Notes under the pieces: model-generated
Seen by the model: only the letters and a program-made list of their open reading frames with translations
Databases searched by the model: none
Told to the model about the DNA's origin: nothing
Translations under genes and position numbers: made by a program
Assembly (NCBI GenBank): GCA_022563685.1
Contig: JADFMY010000003.1
Coordinates: 1 to 64,000, forward strand
Direction of reading: 5' to 3'
DNA length: 64,000 bases
Origin: Pseudomonadota bacterium
Lineage (GTDB): Bacteria; Pseudomonadota; Gammaproteobacteria; GCA-001735895
Shown here: positions 37,694 to 47,213 of the stretch, piece by piece
Layout: each line of letters begins with the position of its first letter
Numbering within the stretch: position 1 is the first letter of the stretch

Positions 37694-38842
37694 TCAAACC
37701 GCCACCTGGCGGATAACGGCTGGCAGCCTGTTAATCAATTCCTTCAACTTACTCACCAGTGCTTCAACTTCCTGCAAAGTGTTATTCGATCCAAAACTCA
37801 CACGTACAGCATTCAATGCCAGGTTATCGTCTATACCCATCGCTTTCAATACGTGACTCGGACTGGTGACTTCGCTATGACAGGCCGAGCCACTGGACAA
37901 TGCAAACCCTGCTCTGTCCAGTTCCATTAACAATGTCTCTCCGTGATAGTATGGCAATGAAAAGTAAGTAGTATTGGGCAGGCGCTCTAGCTCACGCCCA
38001 AAAATCACCACGCCAGGAATTGCTGCCAACCTGGTTTCAAGTACTTCTCTCAATTGTGTTAGATGATGACGTTTTTGTTGCATTTCAAGCGCCGCAAGTT
38101 GTGCCGCCTTACCCAGGCCAGCAATCATCGCTACATTTTCGGTGCCGGCACGACGATTTTTTTCCTGCTCGCCTCCACTAATCAGAATGTTTCCGGGGTT
38201 TTTATTTACGATCAGTGCACCTATACCCTGCGGACCCTGCATTTTATGCCCCGACAGAGTCAGGGCTCCAACCCCCAATTGCACCATATCGACTGGTATC
38301 TTGCCCACCGCCTGCGTGGCATCGGTATGCACCAGGCAAGTCTTCGGATCGACCAGCTCTCCAAGTTCTTTCACTGGTTGAATGACGCCGGTTTCGTTAT
38401 TCGCGAGTATGACCGACAGCATTTGAGGATTATTTTCCTTCAATACCGACTGCGCCAGGTCCAGATCGACCTGTCCCTCCGTATTAACTTTGAGGTGGGT
38501 GACTCGGATTCCTGATTTTTCGAGCTGTACTAAGGGCTGTAATATACTGGGATGCTCGATCTCAGTGCTTACTACCGGACGCGAGTCATCAGGGTCGGCA
38601 AAACCCTTAAGCATTAAATTGTTGGCTTCAGAACCGCCGGAAGTAAAAATAACCGATTCGACCGAGCCGTTAACCAGTTCGGCTAACTGCCCTCTCGCCG
38701 TTTCTATCGCCGATCGTGCCATACGGCCTGTGCTGTGCAAACTCGATGCATTGCCAATCGGTTGACGCAGGCAGGATGAGATCGTCTCAAGCACTTCGGG
38801 ATGCATCGGCGAGCTTGCATTATGATCAAAATAGGTTTGCAT
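37694..38842 (-). CDS. iscS: Cysteine desulfurase in iscS position (short, NifS/IscS-like)
   Basis: PLP enzyme: HTDATQAVGKIPVDM, LSGHKMQGPQGIGAL, SSGSACHSEVTSPSHVLKAMG. 382 aa, without the C-terminal extension of canonical IscS. Confidence 0.9.
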   Translation of the reverse strand: MQTYFDHNASSPMHPEVLETISSCLRQPIGNASSLHSTGRMARSAIETARGQLAELVNGSVESVIFTSGGSEANNLMLKGFADPDDSRPVVSTEIEHPSILQPLVQLEKSGIRVTHLKVNTEGQVDLDLAQSVLKENNPQMLSVILANNETGVIQPVKELGELVDPKTCLVHTDATQAVGKIPVDMVQLGVGALTLSGHKMQGPQGIGALIVNKNPGNILISGGEQEKNRRAGTENVAMIAGLGKAAQLAALEMQQKRHHLTQLREVLETRLAAIPGVVIFGRELERLPNTTYFSLPYYHGETLLMELDRAGFALSSGSACHSEVTSPSHVLKAMGIDDNLALNAVRVSFGSNNTLQEVEALVSKLKELINRLPAVIRQVAV

Positions 38843-38847
38843 AGATT

Positions 38848-39306
38848 CTACAGCTGGTTATGCGAGTTTTGCCGCAAGTCATGGTTGCGTGACAATGCTT
38901 TGACCTCCTCGCTTTCTATCATATCCGCAAGCGAAATGGTGGTCAGATATTCCTGGATCTGATCGCTCAATTCCTCCCAGAGCTGTTCGGTCAGGCAGGG
39001 TTCATAATAAGCTGAATTCTGCCCGGCATCCTTGTTGGTCACCTTCATTTTATCGTCTACCGCATTGATTACATCCGCTATACAGACATCCTGCGGCGAA
39101 TTACCGAGACTATAACCACCACCGGGCCCCCTGGTACTCACCACGAGGTTATTACGCCGCATTTTGGCAAACAATTGTTCCAGATATGACAAAGAGATGC
39201 CCTGACGTACCGAAATATCAGCCAGTGAAACTGGCCCCTGGTCGGAGTGCATAACCATGTCCAGCAGCGAAGTCACTGCATAACGACTCTTGGTGGATAA
39301 GCGCAT
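38848..39306 (-). CDS. iscR: Rrf2 family regulator IscR, lacking most Fe-S ligands
   Basis: MRLSTKSRYAVTSLLDMV, GISLSYLEQLFAKMRRNNLV, RGPGGGYSLG; canonical position. Ligand loop reads KVTNKDAGQNSAYYEPCLTEQLW. Confidence 0.93.
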   Translation of the reverse strand: MRLSTKSRYAVTSLLDMVMHSDQGPVSLADISVRQGISLSYLEQLFAKMRRNNLVVSTRGPGGGYSLGNSPQDVCIADVINAVDDKMKVTNKDAGQNSAYYEPCLTEQLWEELSDQIQEYLTTISLADMIESEEVKALSRNHDLRQNSHNQL

Positions 39307-39337
39307 AAGAATTACTGCCTGGTGATAATTAGTACAA

Positions 39338-39368
39338 GTATACAATCCTGACTAAATTGGTCAACTAT
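39338..39368 (-). promoter_or_regulatory. isc operon promoter with IscR type-1-like site overlapping -35
   Basis: Minus strand ATAGTTGACCAATTTAGTCAGGATTGTATACT: -35 TTGACC, 16-nt spacer, -10 TATACT; ATAGTTGACCAATTTAGTCAGGATT resembles the E. coli type 1 motif. Confidence 0.7.
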
Positions 39369-39417
39369 TAAGATTAAAAGCTGCTTGCCTTTTGCCTGTA
39401 CAGATAGCAGTCATTGT

Positions 39418-40140
39418 TCAGGATTTATATTTTTCGACCGAACTGAGGATTCCCCTGAGAATGTTGACTTCAGTTAGGCTCAGGTCGATTCTTTGATACA
39501 GGCGTCTCAAGCGTTGCATCAACAGCCCGGGGTTGTCCGGATCGAGAAACCGGGTCGTTACCAGCACCTGTTCAAGATGCGCGAAGTAACCTTGCAGATC
39601 ACCGCTCGTAGCGATGGGTTCACTCGATTCCAGCGTCCGTGCTTCTGATCCATTATCAACCATCCGAAAGATTTCGTAACAAAGCACCTGGATCGCAGAC
39701 GCGACATTGAGCGAGTTGAATTCCGGGTTGGTCGGGATACTCACGCTAAAGTGACAGAGTTGTAGCTCCTCGTTGCTCAGGCCGGAGTGTTCGGGTCCAA
39801 ATACCAGGGCTACCTTCGACTGGTCACTTAAACGCCATATTTTCTGCGCCATTTGTTCTGGACTCAATTCGGGCCAGGGCATTGAACGACTACGCGCGCT
39901 GGTCGCAATCACCAGTGCGCAGTCTTTGATTGCCTGTTGCAGGCTATCCGTAGTTTTTCTCTGATCCAGGATCGCATGAGCGCCCGAGGCCCTGGCGTAA
40001 GCTATTTCACCTACCGGACACTGAGGGTTTACCATTACCAGGTTGGGAACACACATGTTGTGCATCGCTCTCGCAGCGGCTCCGATATTACCGGGGTGAG
40101 TGGTTCCTGCCATTACGATACTTATATTATCTATTTTCAT
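39418..40140 (-). CDS. trmJ: tRNA (cytidine/uridine-2'-O-)-methyltransferase TrmJ
   Basis: AGTTHPGNIGAAARAMHNM, LVFGPEHSGLSNEEL, NPEFNSLNVASAIQVLCYE; canonical iscR neighbour. Confidence 0.95.
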   Translation of the reverse strand: MKIDNISIVMAGTTHPGNIGAAARAMHNMCVPNLVMVNPQCPVGEIAYARASGAHAILDQRKTTDSLQQAIKDCALVIATSARSRSMPWPELSPEQMAQKIWRLSDQSKVALVFGPEHSGLSNEELQLCHFSVSIPTNPEFNSLNVASAIQVLCYEIFRMVDNGSEARTLESSEPIATSGDLQGYFAHLEQVLVTTRFLDPDNPGLLMQRLRRLYQRIDLSLTEVNILRGILSSVEKYKS

Positions 40141-40276
40141 GTCTTCGTTGGTTTTTTCTGTTTTCCCGATCCTGACCGAACCGAGGCTTCGAACTTTGTA
40201 TGCCAGTATGGTTTAGTGATAGGGGCTCTGCTAGACTGCGCGCCACTATAATACACCCCTGGCGAGACCTGGCACC

Positions 40277-41071
40277 ATGCAACCCATGTTGAATATTGCA
40301 GTTCGAGCGGCCCGAATCGCAGGTGATTATATCATCCGAAAATTAAATCGCTTACCGGATTTAAAGGTTGAGACCAAGGCGCGAAATGATTACGTCACCG
40401 AGGTCGACCGCCAGGCAGAAGAGCGTATTATCGACACGCTACTCAAGGCTTACCCAAACCACGGCATACTGGCAGAAGAGACTGGCGAGACCCTGGGTAG
40501 CGAGGCCTATCGTTGGATTATCGACCCGCTCGATGGCACCACCAATTTCATACATGGCTTCCCTCACTTTGCGGTATCGATCGCCTGTCAGCACGAGAGT
40601 CGGTTGGAACACGCGGTTATCTACGATCCGTTTAAACAGGAATTATTTACCGCCAGCCGTGGCGATGGCGCCACATTAAATAACCGGCGCATTCGTGTCA
40701 GTAGTATAAAATCCACCACCGGCGCTTTACTGGGAACCGGCTTTCCGTTTAGACACCATGAGCAATTGAATGCATTTCTAAAACTATTCAGCGAATTTTT
40801 TACCACAGCAACCGATATACGCCGCGCCGGTTCGGCCGCACTAGACCTTGCTTATGTTGCCGCAGGCAGGCTCGATGGTTTTTGGGAAGATGGCCTGAAA
40901 GCCTGGGACATCGCGGCCGGCGCCCTGATCATCCGCGAAGCCGGTGGCATCGTCACCGATTACAATGGCGATGAGCATTACCTTGAACTCGGACAGGTTA
41001 TTGCAGGCAACCCCAAAATACTGAGTGAAATGCTAAGGAAAATACGCCAGCACACCCACCAGGGCAGTTAA
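40277..41071 (+). CDS. suhB: Inositol monophosphatase family protein SuhB
   Basis: ILAEETGE, WIIDPLDGTTNFIHGFPHFAVSIA, WDIAAGALIIREAGG. Confidence 0.95.
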   Translation: MQPMLNIAVRAARIAGDYIIRKLNRLPDLKVETKARNDYVTEVDRQAEERIIDTLLKAYPNHGILAEETGETLGSEAYRWIIDPLDGTTNFIHGFPHFAVSIACQHESRLEHAVIYDPFKQELFTASRGDGATLNNRRIRVSSIKSTTGALLGTGFPFRHHEQLNAFLKLFSEFFTTATDIRRAGSAALDLAYVAAGRLDGFWEDGLKAWDIAAGALIIREAGGIVTDYNGDEHYLELGQVIAGNPKILSEMLRKIRQHTHQGS

Positions 41072-41274
41072 AACTGGTCGATCCCACCTTTATGATAAGC
41101 CTGGCTTATACCCGCACAAGTGAAATCAAATTGAATTCCCCCCAGATTAATCTATTCTGGCTCAATCGGCGATATCTGCTTACCGTCACGCCCACATTAT
41201 CGGCACTTCGCTCGCCAGGTAATCGGATAAATCAGTCAAAACATTAATAACACGACAAAACCTGAGGAAAAATC

Positions 41275-41742
41275 ATGCCCACATTCGTACGTACAGAAAA
41301 GTGTGACGGTTGCAAGGGTCAGGATAAAACCGCCTGCGAGTATATTTGCCCCCATGACCTGATGAAACTCGATAAGGATGGGTCGGCGACCGGCCACGTC
41401 ATGAAGGCGTATAACCAGGAGCCCGAGCAATGCTGGGAATGTTACTCCTGCGTCAAAATATGCCCGCAAAATGCGATCGAATGCCGACATTATGCGGATA
41501 TCGTACCCTTGGGCGGCTCGGTACAACCGCTACGTGGCAGCGACTCGATCATGTGGACCATCAAATTTCGCAATGGCAACATGAAACGCTTTAAATTCCC
41601 GATCAGAACCACCCCGGAAGGTTCGATCGACCCTTATGCAGGCAAACCAGATGCGGACATGTCCAAAATCGAAGAGCCTGGTTTCTTTTGCCAGGACAAG
41701 GGTTTTCGCGCGGGTGATCCCAGCGAACTGATTTGTCTATAA
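41275..41742 (+). CDS. aprB: Adenylylsulfate reductase beta subunit
   Basis: MPTFVRTEKCDGCKGQDKTACEYICPHDLMKLD, WECYSCVKICPQNAIECRHYADIVPLG. Confidence 0.96.
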   Translation: MPTFVRTEKCDGCKGQDKTACEYICPHDLMKLDKDGSATGHVMKAYNQEPEQCWECYSCVKICPQNAIECRHYADIVPLGGSVQPLRGSDSIMWTIKFRNGNMKRFKFPIRTTPEGSIDPYAGKPDADMSKIEEPGFFCQDKGFRAGDPSELICL

Positions 41743-41764
41743 CCCCGGCAACTGGAGAATAATT

Positions 41765-43744
41765 ATGGCAGGCGAATTTGGTAATCCGGAAATTGTAGAA
41801 GAATCGGTTGATATTTTGATGATTGGCGGCGGCATGGCCTGTTGCGGTGCTGCGTTTGAAATCATGCAATGGGCTAAAGATACCGATCTTAAAATTAAGC
41901 TGGTTGATAAGGCGGCGATGGACCGATCTGGTGCCGTAGCACAGGGTTTATCGGCGATTAATACTTACATAGGCCCGGACCAGGATCCAGCGGACTATAC
42001 TCGCATGGTATCCAATGATTTGATGGGCATAACGCGCGATGACCTCGCTTACGACCTCGGTCGGCATGTCGATGAGTCGGTACATCTGTTCGAGGAATGG
42101 GGTTTGCCGATCTGGAAGACCGACGAAAACGGTGAACGCTTCGATGGATCGAAGGGTTTGACACCGCTTAAAGATGGTGGCAAGCCCGTACGTTCGGGCA
42201 AGTGGCAGATTATGATTAACGGCGAATCCTACAAATGGATTGTCGCCGAGGCGGCCAAGAAATCACTCGGCAGCGAAAATATCGAAGAACGAATTTTCAT
42301 CGTCAAACTGATCAATGACAAAAACGATCCTGGCCGTATTGCCGGTGCCGCTGGATTTTCTGTACGCGAAAACAAGATCGTAGTGATCACTGCCAAGGTT
42401 ATATTGCTGGCGGCCGGTGGCTGCGTGAATATTTTCCGTCCCCGCTCTATCGGTGAGGGCATGGGTCGTGCCTGGTACCCGGTATGGAATGCCGGTTCGA
42501 CCTACGCGATGGCTGCCGAGGCTGGCGCCGAACTCACCCTGATGGAAAATCGCTTCGTCCCTACCCGCTTTAAAGACGGCTACGGCCCGGTAGGCGCCTG
42601 GTTCCTGTTATTCAAGGCAAAAGCCATCAATTCACTCGGCGAAGATTACATGGTGCGTAATGCAGAGATGCTGAACGACTACCCGCCTTACGGCCAGGCT
42701 ATTGTCCCCCCGGCCTGCCTTCGCAACCATCTGATGCTGAAGGAAATGCGCGAAGGCCGCGGTCCTATCTATATGGATACCGTAACCGCGCTGGCAAATT
42801 TGCGTGAAAAGCTAAGCCCGCGTGAAGTCAAGCACCTCGAGGCCGAAGCCTGGGAAGATTTTCTCGATATGTGCATCGGGCAATGTGGAATCTGGGTCGG
42901 TGAAAATATCGAACCCGAAAAACAAATGTCTGAACTAATGCCGACCGAACCCTATCTGCTCGGTTCGCATTCGGGTTGTTGTGGTATCTGGACTTCAGGA
43001 CCAACCGACCTCGGTGCGCCAACCGAAGAAACCATGGAAGGCGTACCCGATCATCTACCGTCGGGCTGGAACTGGGGCTACCGGGGGATGACAACCATAA
43101 ACGGACTGTTTACCGCAGGAGACGGCGTTGGCGCGTCCGGACACAAGTTTTCGTCGGGCTCGCATGCGGAGGGTCGTATCGCCGCCAAGTCAATGGTTAA
43201 ATACTGCCTGGATCACGACTATACGCCTGAACTGGACACTCCGGTGGACGACATTGTAGCCTCGATTTATCAGCCGGTAAAAACCTACCTCGAGTTTAAG
43301 GATTACTCTACCGCAATCGATGTTAATCCAAACTATATTACACCTAAGATGCTGCAGTTCAGACTGCAAAAACTCATGGATGAATATGTCGCGGGAATCT
43401 CTACTTACTACACGACCAACGCAGAAATGCTCAGGATAGCTGGTGAAAAAATGAACATGCTCAAAGAAGACGCGCTAAAGATGCGCGCAAAGGATTTGCA
43501 CGAGTTGCTTCGCGCCTGGGAAAACCACCATCGCATACTGACCGCCGAAGCACATATCAAACATATCGAGTTTCGTCAAGAGTCACGTTACCCTGGTTTT
43601 TATTATCGCTCAGACAAGAATTTCATCGATGAAGAGAACTGGCATTGTTTTGTCAATTCGATTTACGACAAGGAAACCGGTGAGTGGACCTGTTTCAAGC
43701 GTGCACACAAAGACCTGGTCGACAAGTCTGTATTGTTCAAATAA
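41765..43744 (+). CDS. aprA: Adenylylsulfate reductase alpha subunit
   Basis: DILMIGGGMACCGAAFE, MDRSGAVAQGLSAINTYIG, LMENRFVPTRFKDGYGPVGAWFLLFKA. Confidence 0.97.
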   Translation: MAGEFGNPEIVEESVDILMIGGGMACCGAAFEIMQWAKDTDLKIKLVDKAAMDRSGAVAQGLSAINTYIGPDQDPADYTRMVSNDLMGITRDDLAYDLGRHVDESVHLFEEWGLPIWKTDENGERFDGSKGLTPLKDGGKPVRSGKWQIMINGESYKWIVAEAAKKSLGSENIEERIFIVKLINDKNDPGRIAGAAGFSVRENKIVVITAKVILLAAGGCVNIFRPRSIGEGMGRAWYPVWNAGSTYAMAAEAGAELTLMENRFVPTRFKDGYGPVGAWFLLFKAKAINSLGEDYMVRNAEMLNDYPPYGQAIVPPACLRNHLMLKEMREGRGPIYMDTVTALANLREKLSPREVKHLEAEAWEDFLDMCIGQCGIWVGENIEPEKQMSELMPTEPYLLGSHSGCCGIWTSGPTDLGAPTEETMEGVPDHLPSGWNWGYRGMTTINGLFTAGDGVGASGHKFSSGSHAEGRIAAKSMVKYCLDHDYTPELDTPVDDIVASIYQPVKTYLEFKDYSTAIDVNPNYITPKMLQFRLQKLMDEYVAGISTYYTTNAEMLRIAGEKMNMLKEDALKMRAKDLHELLRAWENHHRILTAEAHIKHIEFRQESRYPGFYYRSDKNFIDEENWHCFVNSIYDKETGEWTCFKRAHKDLVDKSVLFK

Positions 43745-43772
43745 GACCCGGGCGCAATATTGATAGAAGGGT

Positions 43773-43799
43773 CCGGGCGACTCGTTTGCCCGGCCTTTT
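43773..43799 (+). terminator. Probable terminator downstream of aprA
   Basis: CCGGGC-GACTCGTTT-GCCCGG followed by CCTTTTG. Confidence 0.6.
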
Positions 43800-43821
43800 G
43801 TTGAAAAAGCATTAGATATCA

Positions 43822-44736
43822 ATGAGTGACGAGAAATTCGAGTTACCTTTTAATAGCCCGGTCTCACCGCTACGGCTGGAGGCCGGGGACAAACTACAAT
43901 TTCGCTGCCATCGTGGGGTTTCCTGCTGGAACGAATGCTGCTCGCACGCGGATGTAACACTCGCTCCCTACGATATCATCCGCCTCAAACAAGCCATCGG
44001 ATTATCCACCCGTGATTTCCTGAAAAAACACACGGTACCGTTCGAACTCGACGCTTCGGGTATGCCAGGCATTAAACTACGTACCGAAAATTCGGGCGCC
44101 TGCCTGTTCATGACCGATGATGGCTGTTCGGTTTACGAAAACCGCCCGACTGCCTGCCGTTATTACCCTTCCGGCCTGCTATCAATGCGTACCATTGGAA
44201 AAAACACCGATGAACGCCATTTTCTGTTAATCAGGGAAGACCATTGTAAAGGGCATCTCGAAGATCAAGTGCAAACAGTACAGGCGTTTCGAGAGGATCA
44301 GGGAGTCGTTGAATACGACGACTATAATCGCGAATGGTATGTGATTCTCCTGAAAAAACGCTCCTCGGGTCCGGCCATCGGCAAACCCTCAAATTTGTCA
44401 TTGCAGTTATTTTTTATGGCGAGCTACGATATGGACCGCTTCCGCCGTTTTGTCACCAGTGACAGTTTCAGGAAAACCTACGAATTGAGCGATGAATTTT
44501 ATGAAACTGTCGAAACCGACGATGTCGCATTGATGCAGTTTGGCTTTAAATTAATGCGTCAGGTTCTATACGGTGAAATCGAAATTCCAGAAGTCGAAGG
44601 CGCCTGGCAAAAACGCGCCGAAGAGCGCAAGGAAATACTGAAAATGCGCCGCGAGATAGAGGCCATTGAACACGAAAAAAGTCGTGAAGCAGAAATTAGT
44701 GCGGCACTGGGCGGAGACCCGGATGAACCAACCTGA
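43822..44736 (+). CDS. YkgJ-type cysteine cluster protein
   Basis: CHRGVSCWNECCSHADVTLAPYDIIRLKQ, GACLFMTDDGCSVYENRPTACRYYPSG. Confidence 0.88.
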   Translation: MSDEKFELPFNSPVSPLRLEAGDKLQFRCHRGVSCWNECCSHADVTLAPYDIIRLKQAIGLSTRDFLKKHTVPFELDASGMPGIKLRTENSGACLFMTDDGCSVYENRPTACRYYPSGLLSMRTIGKNTDERHFLLIREDHCKGHLEDQVQTVQAFREDQGVVEYDDYNREWYVILLKKRSSGPAIGKPSNLSLQLFFMASYDMDRFRRFVTSDSFRKTYELSDEFYETVETDDVALMQFGFKLMRQVLYGEIEIPEVEGAWQKRAEERKEILKMRREIEAIEHEKSREAEISAALGGDPDEPT

Positions 44737-44762
44737 TATCGCCGACAGGGAGAACTGGACTA

Positions 44763-45554
44763 TTACTGGTAGGTAAACATCAAATTGGCCAATAGCGCCG
44801 GATCCAGGCTTCCAGCCCGACGAACCACATACTGATTGGCACCCTGTTTTCGCGCCACGAGTTCCAGCGCATTCCTGATTCTGGGTTCGAGTCCAGATTT
44901 GGTACGGATGGTAATATCGAGTGTATATTTTCCATCGGCTTGCAAAGAAGCTTTTCCTGCCATATCCAATACGGCGTCCTTATCGTCGATGACAAATTCA
45001 TACCTTCCCCCGGCTTTGCCAACCGATACCTCGTAATCGCCCAGATTGATATCTTCACCCGCCAGCCCCGCATCTTTCCACACCAGGGTTCCGTTCAGAT
45101 CGGCCAGTTTATCCTGAACTATCAATACGCTGTCGAGGTTAAGCTGCAGCCTGCCGGCCGGTTGCATTAATACCCCCGGCATCCTGGTCAGGTCCTGTAG
45201 AGGGTATTCAATCTTGACTTGAGTCAGCTCTGTGCTGCCGGCAAGTGGTTCGTGCCTGACCTGTAGCGAACCATAAGGATTCAAAACCTGGTAACACACC
45301 CCCAGGGTAAGTAAACAGGAAAGATCGGCTTCGTATTCCAGGTCTCGTAACAAAAACTGATTTATTTCGATGCCGCCAATACGCCCGGATATCAGGCTAC
45401 CCTGTGGCTGGAATATTCTGATATTGTCAGGCATTCTGACGACGCCGAGCAAATGGGCCAGGGGCATATTGATCAATAGCGCCGCCAACAGGACGAGCAC
45501 GAAAAATAGCGCCGGTTTCCATAGCTTTCTCATGCGCTTAGGTTCCTGTGACAA
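44763..45554 (-). CDS. gspN: Type II secretion system protein N
   Basis: N-terminal TM; position after gspM; G.ISGRIGGIEINQFLLRDLEYEADLS pattern. Confidence 0.8.
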   Translation of the reverse strand: MSQEPKRMRKLWKPALFFVLVLLAALLINMPLAHLLGVVRMPDNIRIFQPQGSLISGRIGGIEINQFLLRDLEYEADLSCLLTLGVCYQVLNPYGSLQVRHEPLAGSTELTQVKIEYPLQDLTRMPGVLMQPAGRLQLNLDSVLIVQDKLADLNGTLVWKDAGLAGEDINLGDYEVSVGKAGGRYEFVIDDKDAVLDMAGKASLQADGKYTLDITIRTKSGLEPRIRNALELVARKQGANQYVVRRAGSLDPALLANLMFTYQ

Positions 45555-46014
45555 GTACCAGGCTGCAATCGACTTCAGCCGGATTAGTGGCGACGCTGAT
45601 CCTGAGATCCTTAACCGTGAGTCCTTTGTCGTTCACCCTGGCGATGAATTCGATTAAGCGGTTAAAACTAATCGCCGAATAGCGAATCCGTATTTCATCG
45701 TTGCTGATAGGGGTTATTTGCGCCAGATAGGGTTTTAACTCCAGTTCCCGTACTTCACTATCTATCAAATTAGCCAGCGAACCACTAAAAACAGGTTTTG
45801 CCGCCGATAGTCTCTTGGCAGGTAATTGACTAACGACGCTTTCCATCCAGCTGAGGTCGGCTCTACCCTGTTCCAGATCATTCTGCAAAGTTGACAACCG
45901 TTGCGTGTAAGGCTCCACCAATAATGCATGCACGGCTACGCCGAGCAAGGCAATCAGCGCAAACCCGAATACCATTTTCTCTCGCGCACTGTAACTGGAA
46001 AGTCGCTCCATCAT
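45538..46014 (-). CDS. gspM: Type II secretion system protein M
   Basis: Single N-terminal TM, ~158 aa, between gspL and gspN. Confidence 0.82.
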   Translation of the reverse strand: MMERLSSYSAREKMVFGFALIALLGVAVHALLVEPYTQRLSTLQNDLEQGRADLSWMESVVSQLPAKRLSAAKPVFSGSLANLIDSEVRELELKPYLAQITPISNDEIRIRYSAISFNRLIEFIARVNDKGLTVKDLRISVATNPAEVDCSLVLVTGT

Positions 46015-47213
46015 ACTGATTTCCCCGTTAGTACAAACCGGCCTGAGGTAGCCTCCGGTTTGATATCCAGATTTTCCAGCTCCACTGCCTGCCCCGCAGT
46101 TTCTATAGCCTGATATAACGCTTCTATTTCACTCAACCGGCCAGTCTTGACATCGATACTCAAACGATCTTTTTGATAGCCGATTTTATTGACTGCAATA
46201 GTGGGGTATTCGACCTTTGCCTGGGTGAATGCACTCAGTAGCCCTAGAAAATCGATATCCTGCCGGCTCGATTGATTTTGCCTTAATACCGTAATCAGCA
46301 CCTTTTTCAGGTTCGCTGACGCGTTTACATTGGAAGGCAGATAGCGCTTGATCAACTCGTACTGAGTCGCCTTGATGCGCGCCAGCTCGGTTTCCATTTC
46401 ATGCAGCGCCAGAGCCTTATTGTAGCCTGCCACCACGAGCATAAGAGCCAGCAGTGCGATGATCCAGCGCCAGATTTTGAAGAGCCCGAGCCAGACCGAT
46501 GAAACCTGAAACCGGCGTTGTTGTAAATCGATCGATACCGCTCTATCGATCTTCAACTGATTTAAATCCAGCACCCTGTGTTCCGACGGATACCTGGTAA
46601 CCTGTACATTTTCGTACCGATCCCTGTTTCGCAGGTAATAAACAATACGCCTGATTTCCTGCTCTTGTGTAATCTGGTTCAACATTGATTCGAGCATCTC
46701 CACACGGCATTTGAGTCCCTTATAATCGCCATATCGAATGATGAGACCATCGTGGCTCTCGATCACGCTCACTTCACCCGCCTGACCCGACCAGGGGCAT
46801 AGAAACAGCTCCGGTACGATTCTGGAAAGGCTTAAGCCGTGGGTTTTCTGTAATTCCAGAGCGCGTTCCATAATGGTTGCTTCGACCACTGCAACAGCGA
46901 CCGGATTGCTGGACTGATCGCCAAGCGCGACGTGCTGTCGCTCAACATCCTGGGCTAACTGATCTTCAATTTGATACTCGATAGACGAGAGCACCTGGCG
47001 TGAAGCCTTGGCTGGAATCTCGAACTGAGTTAAATACACGCATTGCTGGGGAATAATAAATACCACCGAACCCTGATTCTGGCTCAGGGCGCCCAACTCC
47101 TGTGCAGAACCAACACGCCAGCTGGCTGTTTTATCGCTAGCCTGAGCACCCTCGATAATCCAGCTAAAGTGATCTAGCGAGGCGTCGTGAAAGCGAACCA
47201 GTAGGGTCGGCAT
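46011..47213 (-). CDS. gspL: Type II secretion system protein L
   Basis: ASRQVLSSIEYQIEDQLAQDVE; cytoplasmic + TM + periplasmic layout; between gspK and gspM. Confidence 0.88.
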   Translation of the reverse strand: MPTLLVRFHDASLDHFSWIIEGAQASDKTASWRVGSAQELGALSQNQGSVVFIIPQQCVYLTQFEIPAKASRQVLSSIEYQIEDQLAQDVERQHVALGDQSSNPVAVAVVEATIMERALELQKTHGLSLSRIVPELFLCPWSGQAGEVSVIESHDGLIIRYGDYKGLKCRVEMLESMLNQITQEQEIRRIVYYLRNRDRYENVQVTRYPSEHRVLDLNQLKIDRAVSIDLQQRRFQVSSVWLGLFKIWRWIIALLALMLVVAGYNKALALHEMETELARIKATQYELIKRYLPSNVNASANLKKVLITVLRQNQSSRQDIDFLGLLSAFTQAKVEYPTIAVNKIGYQKDRLSIDVKTGRLSEIEALYQAIETAGQAVELENLDIKPEATSGRFVLTGKSV

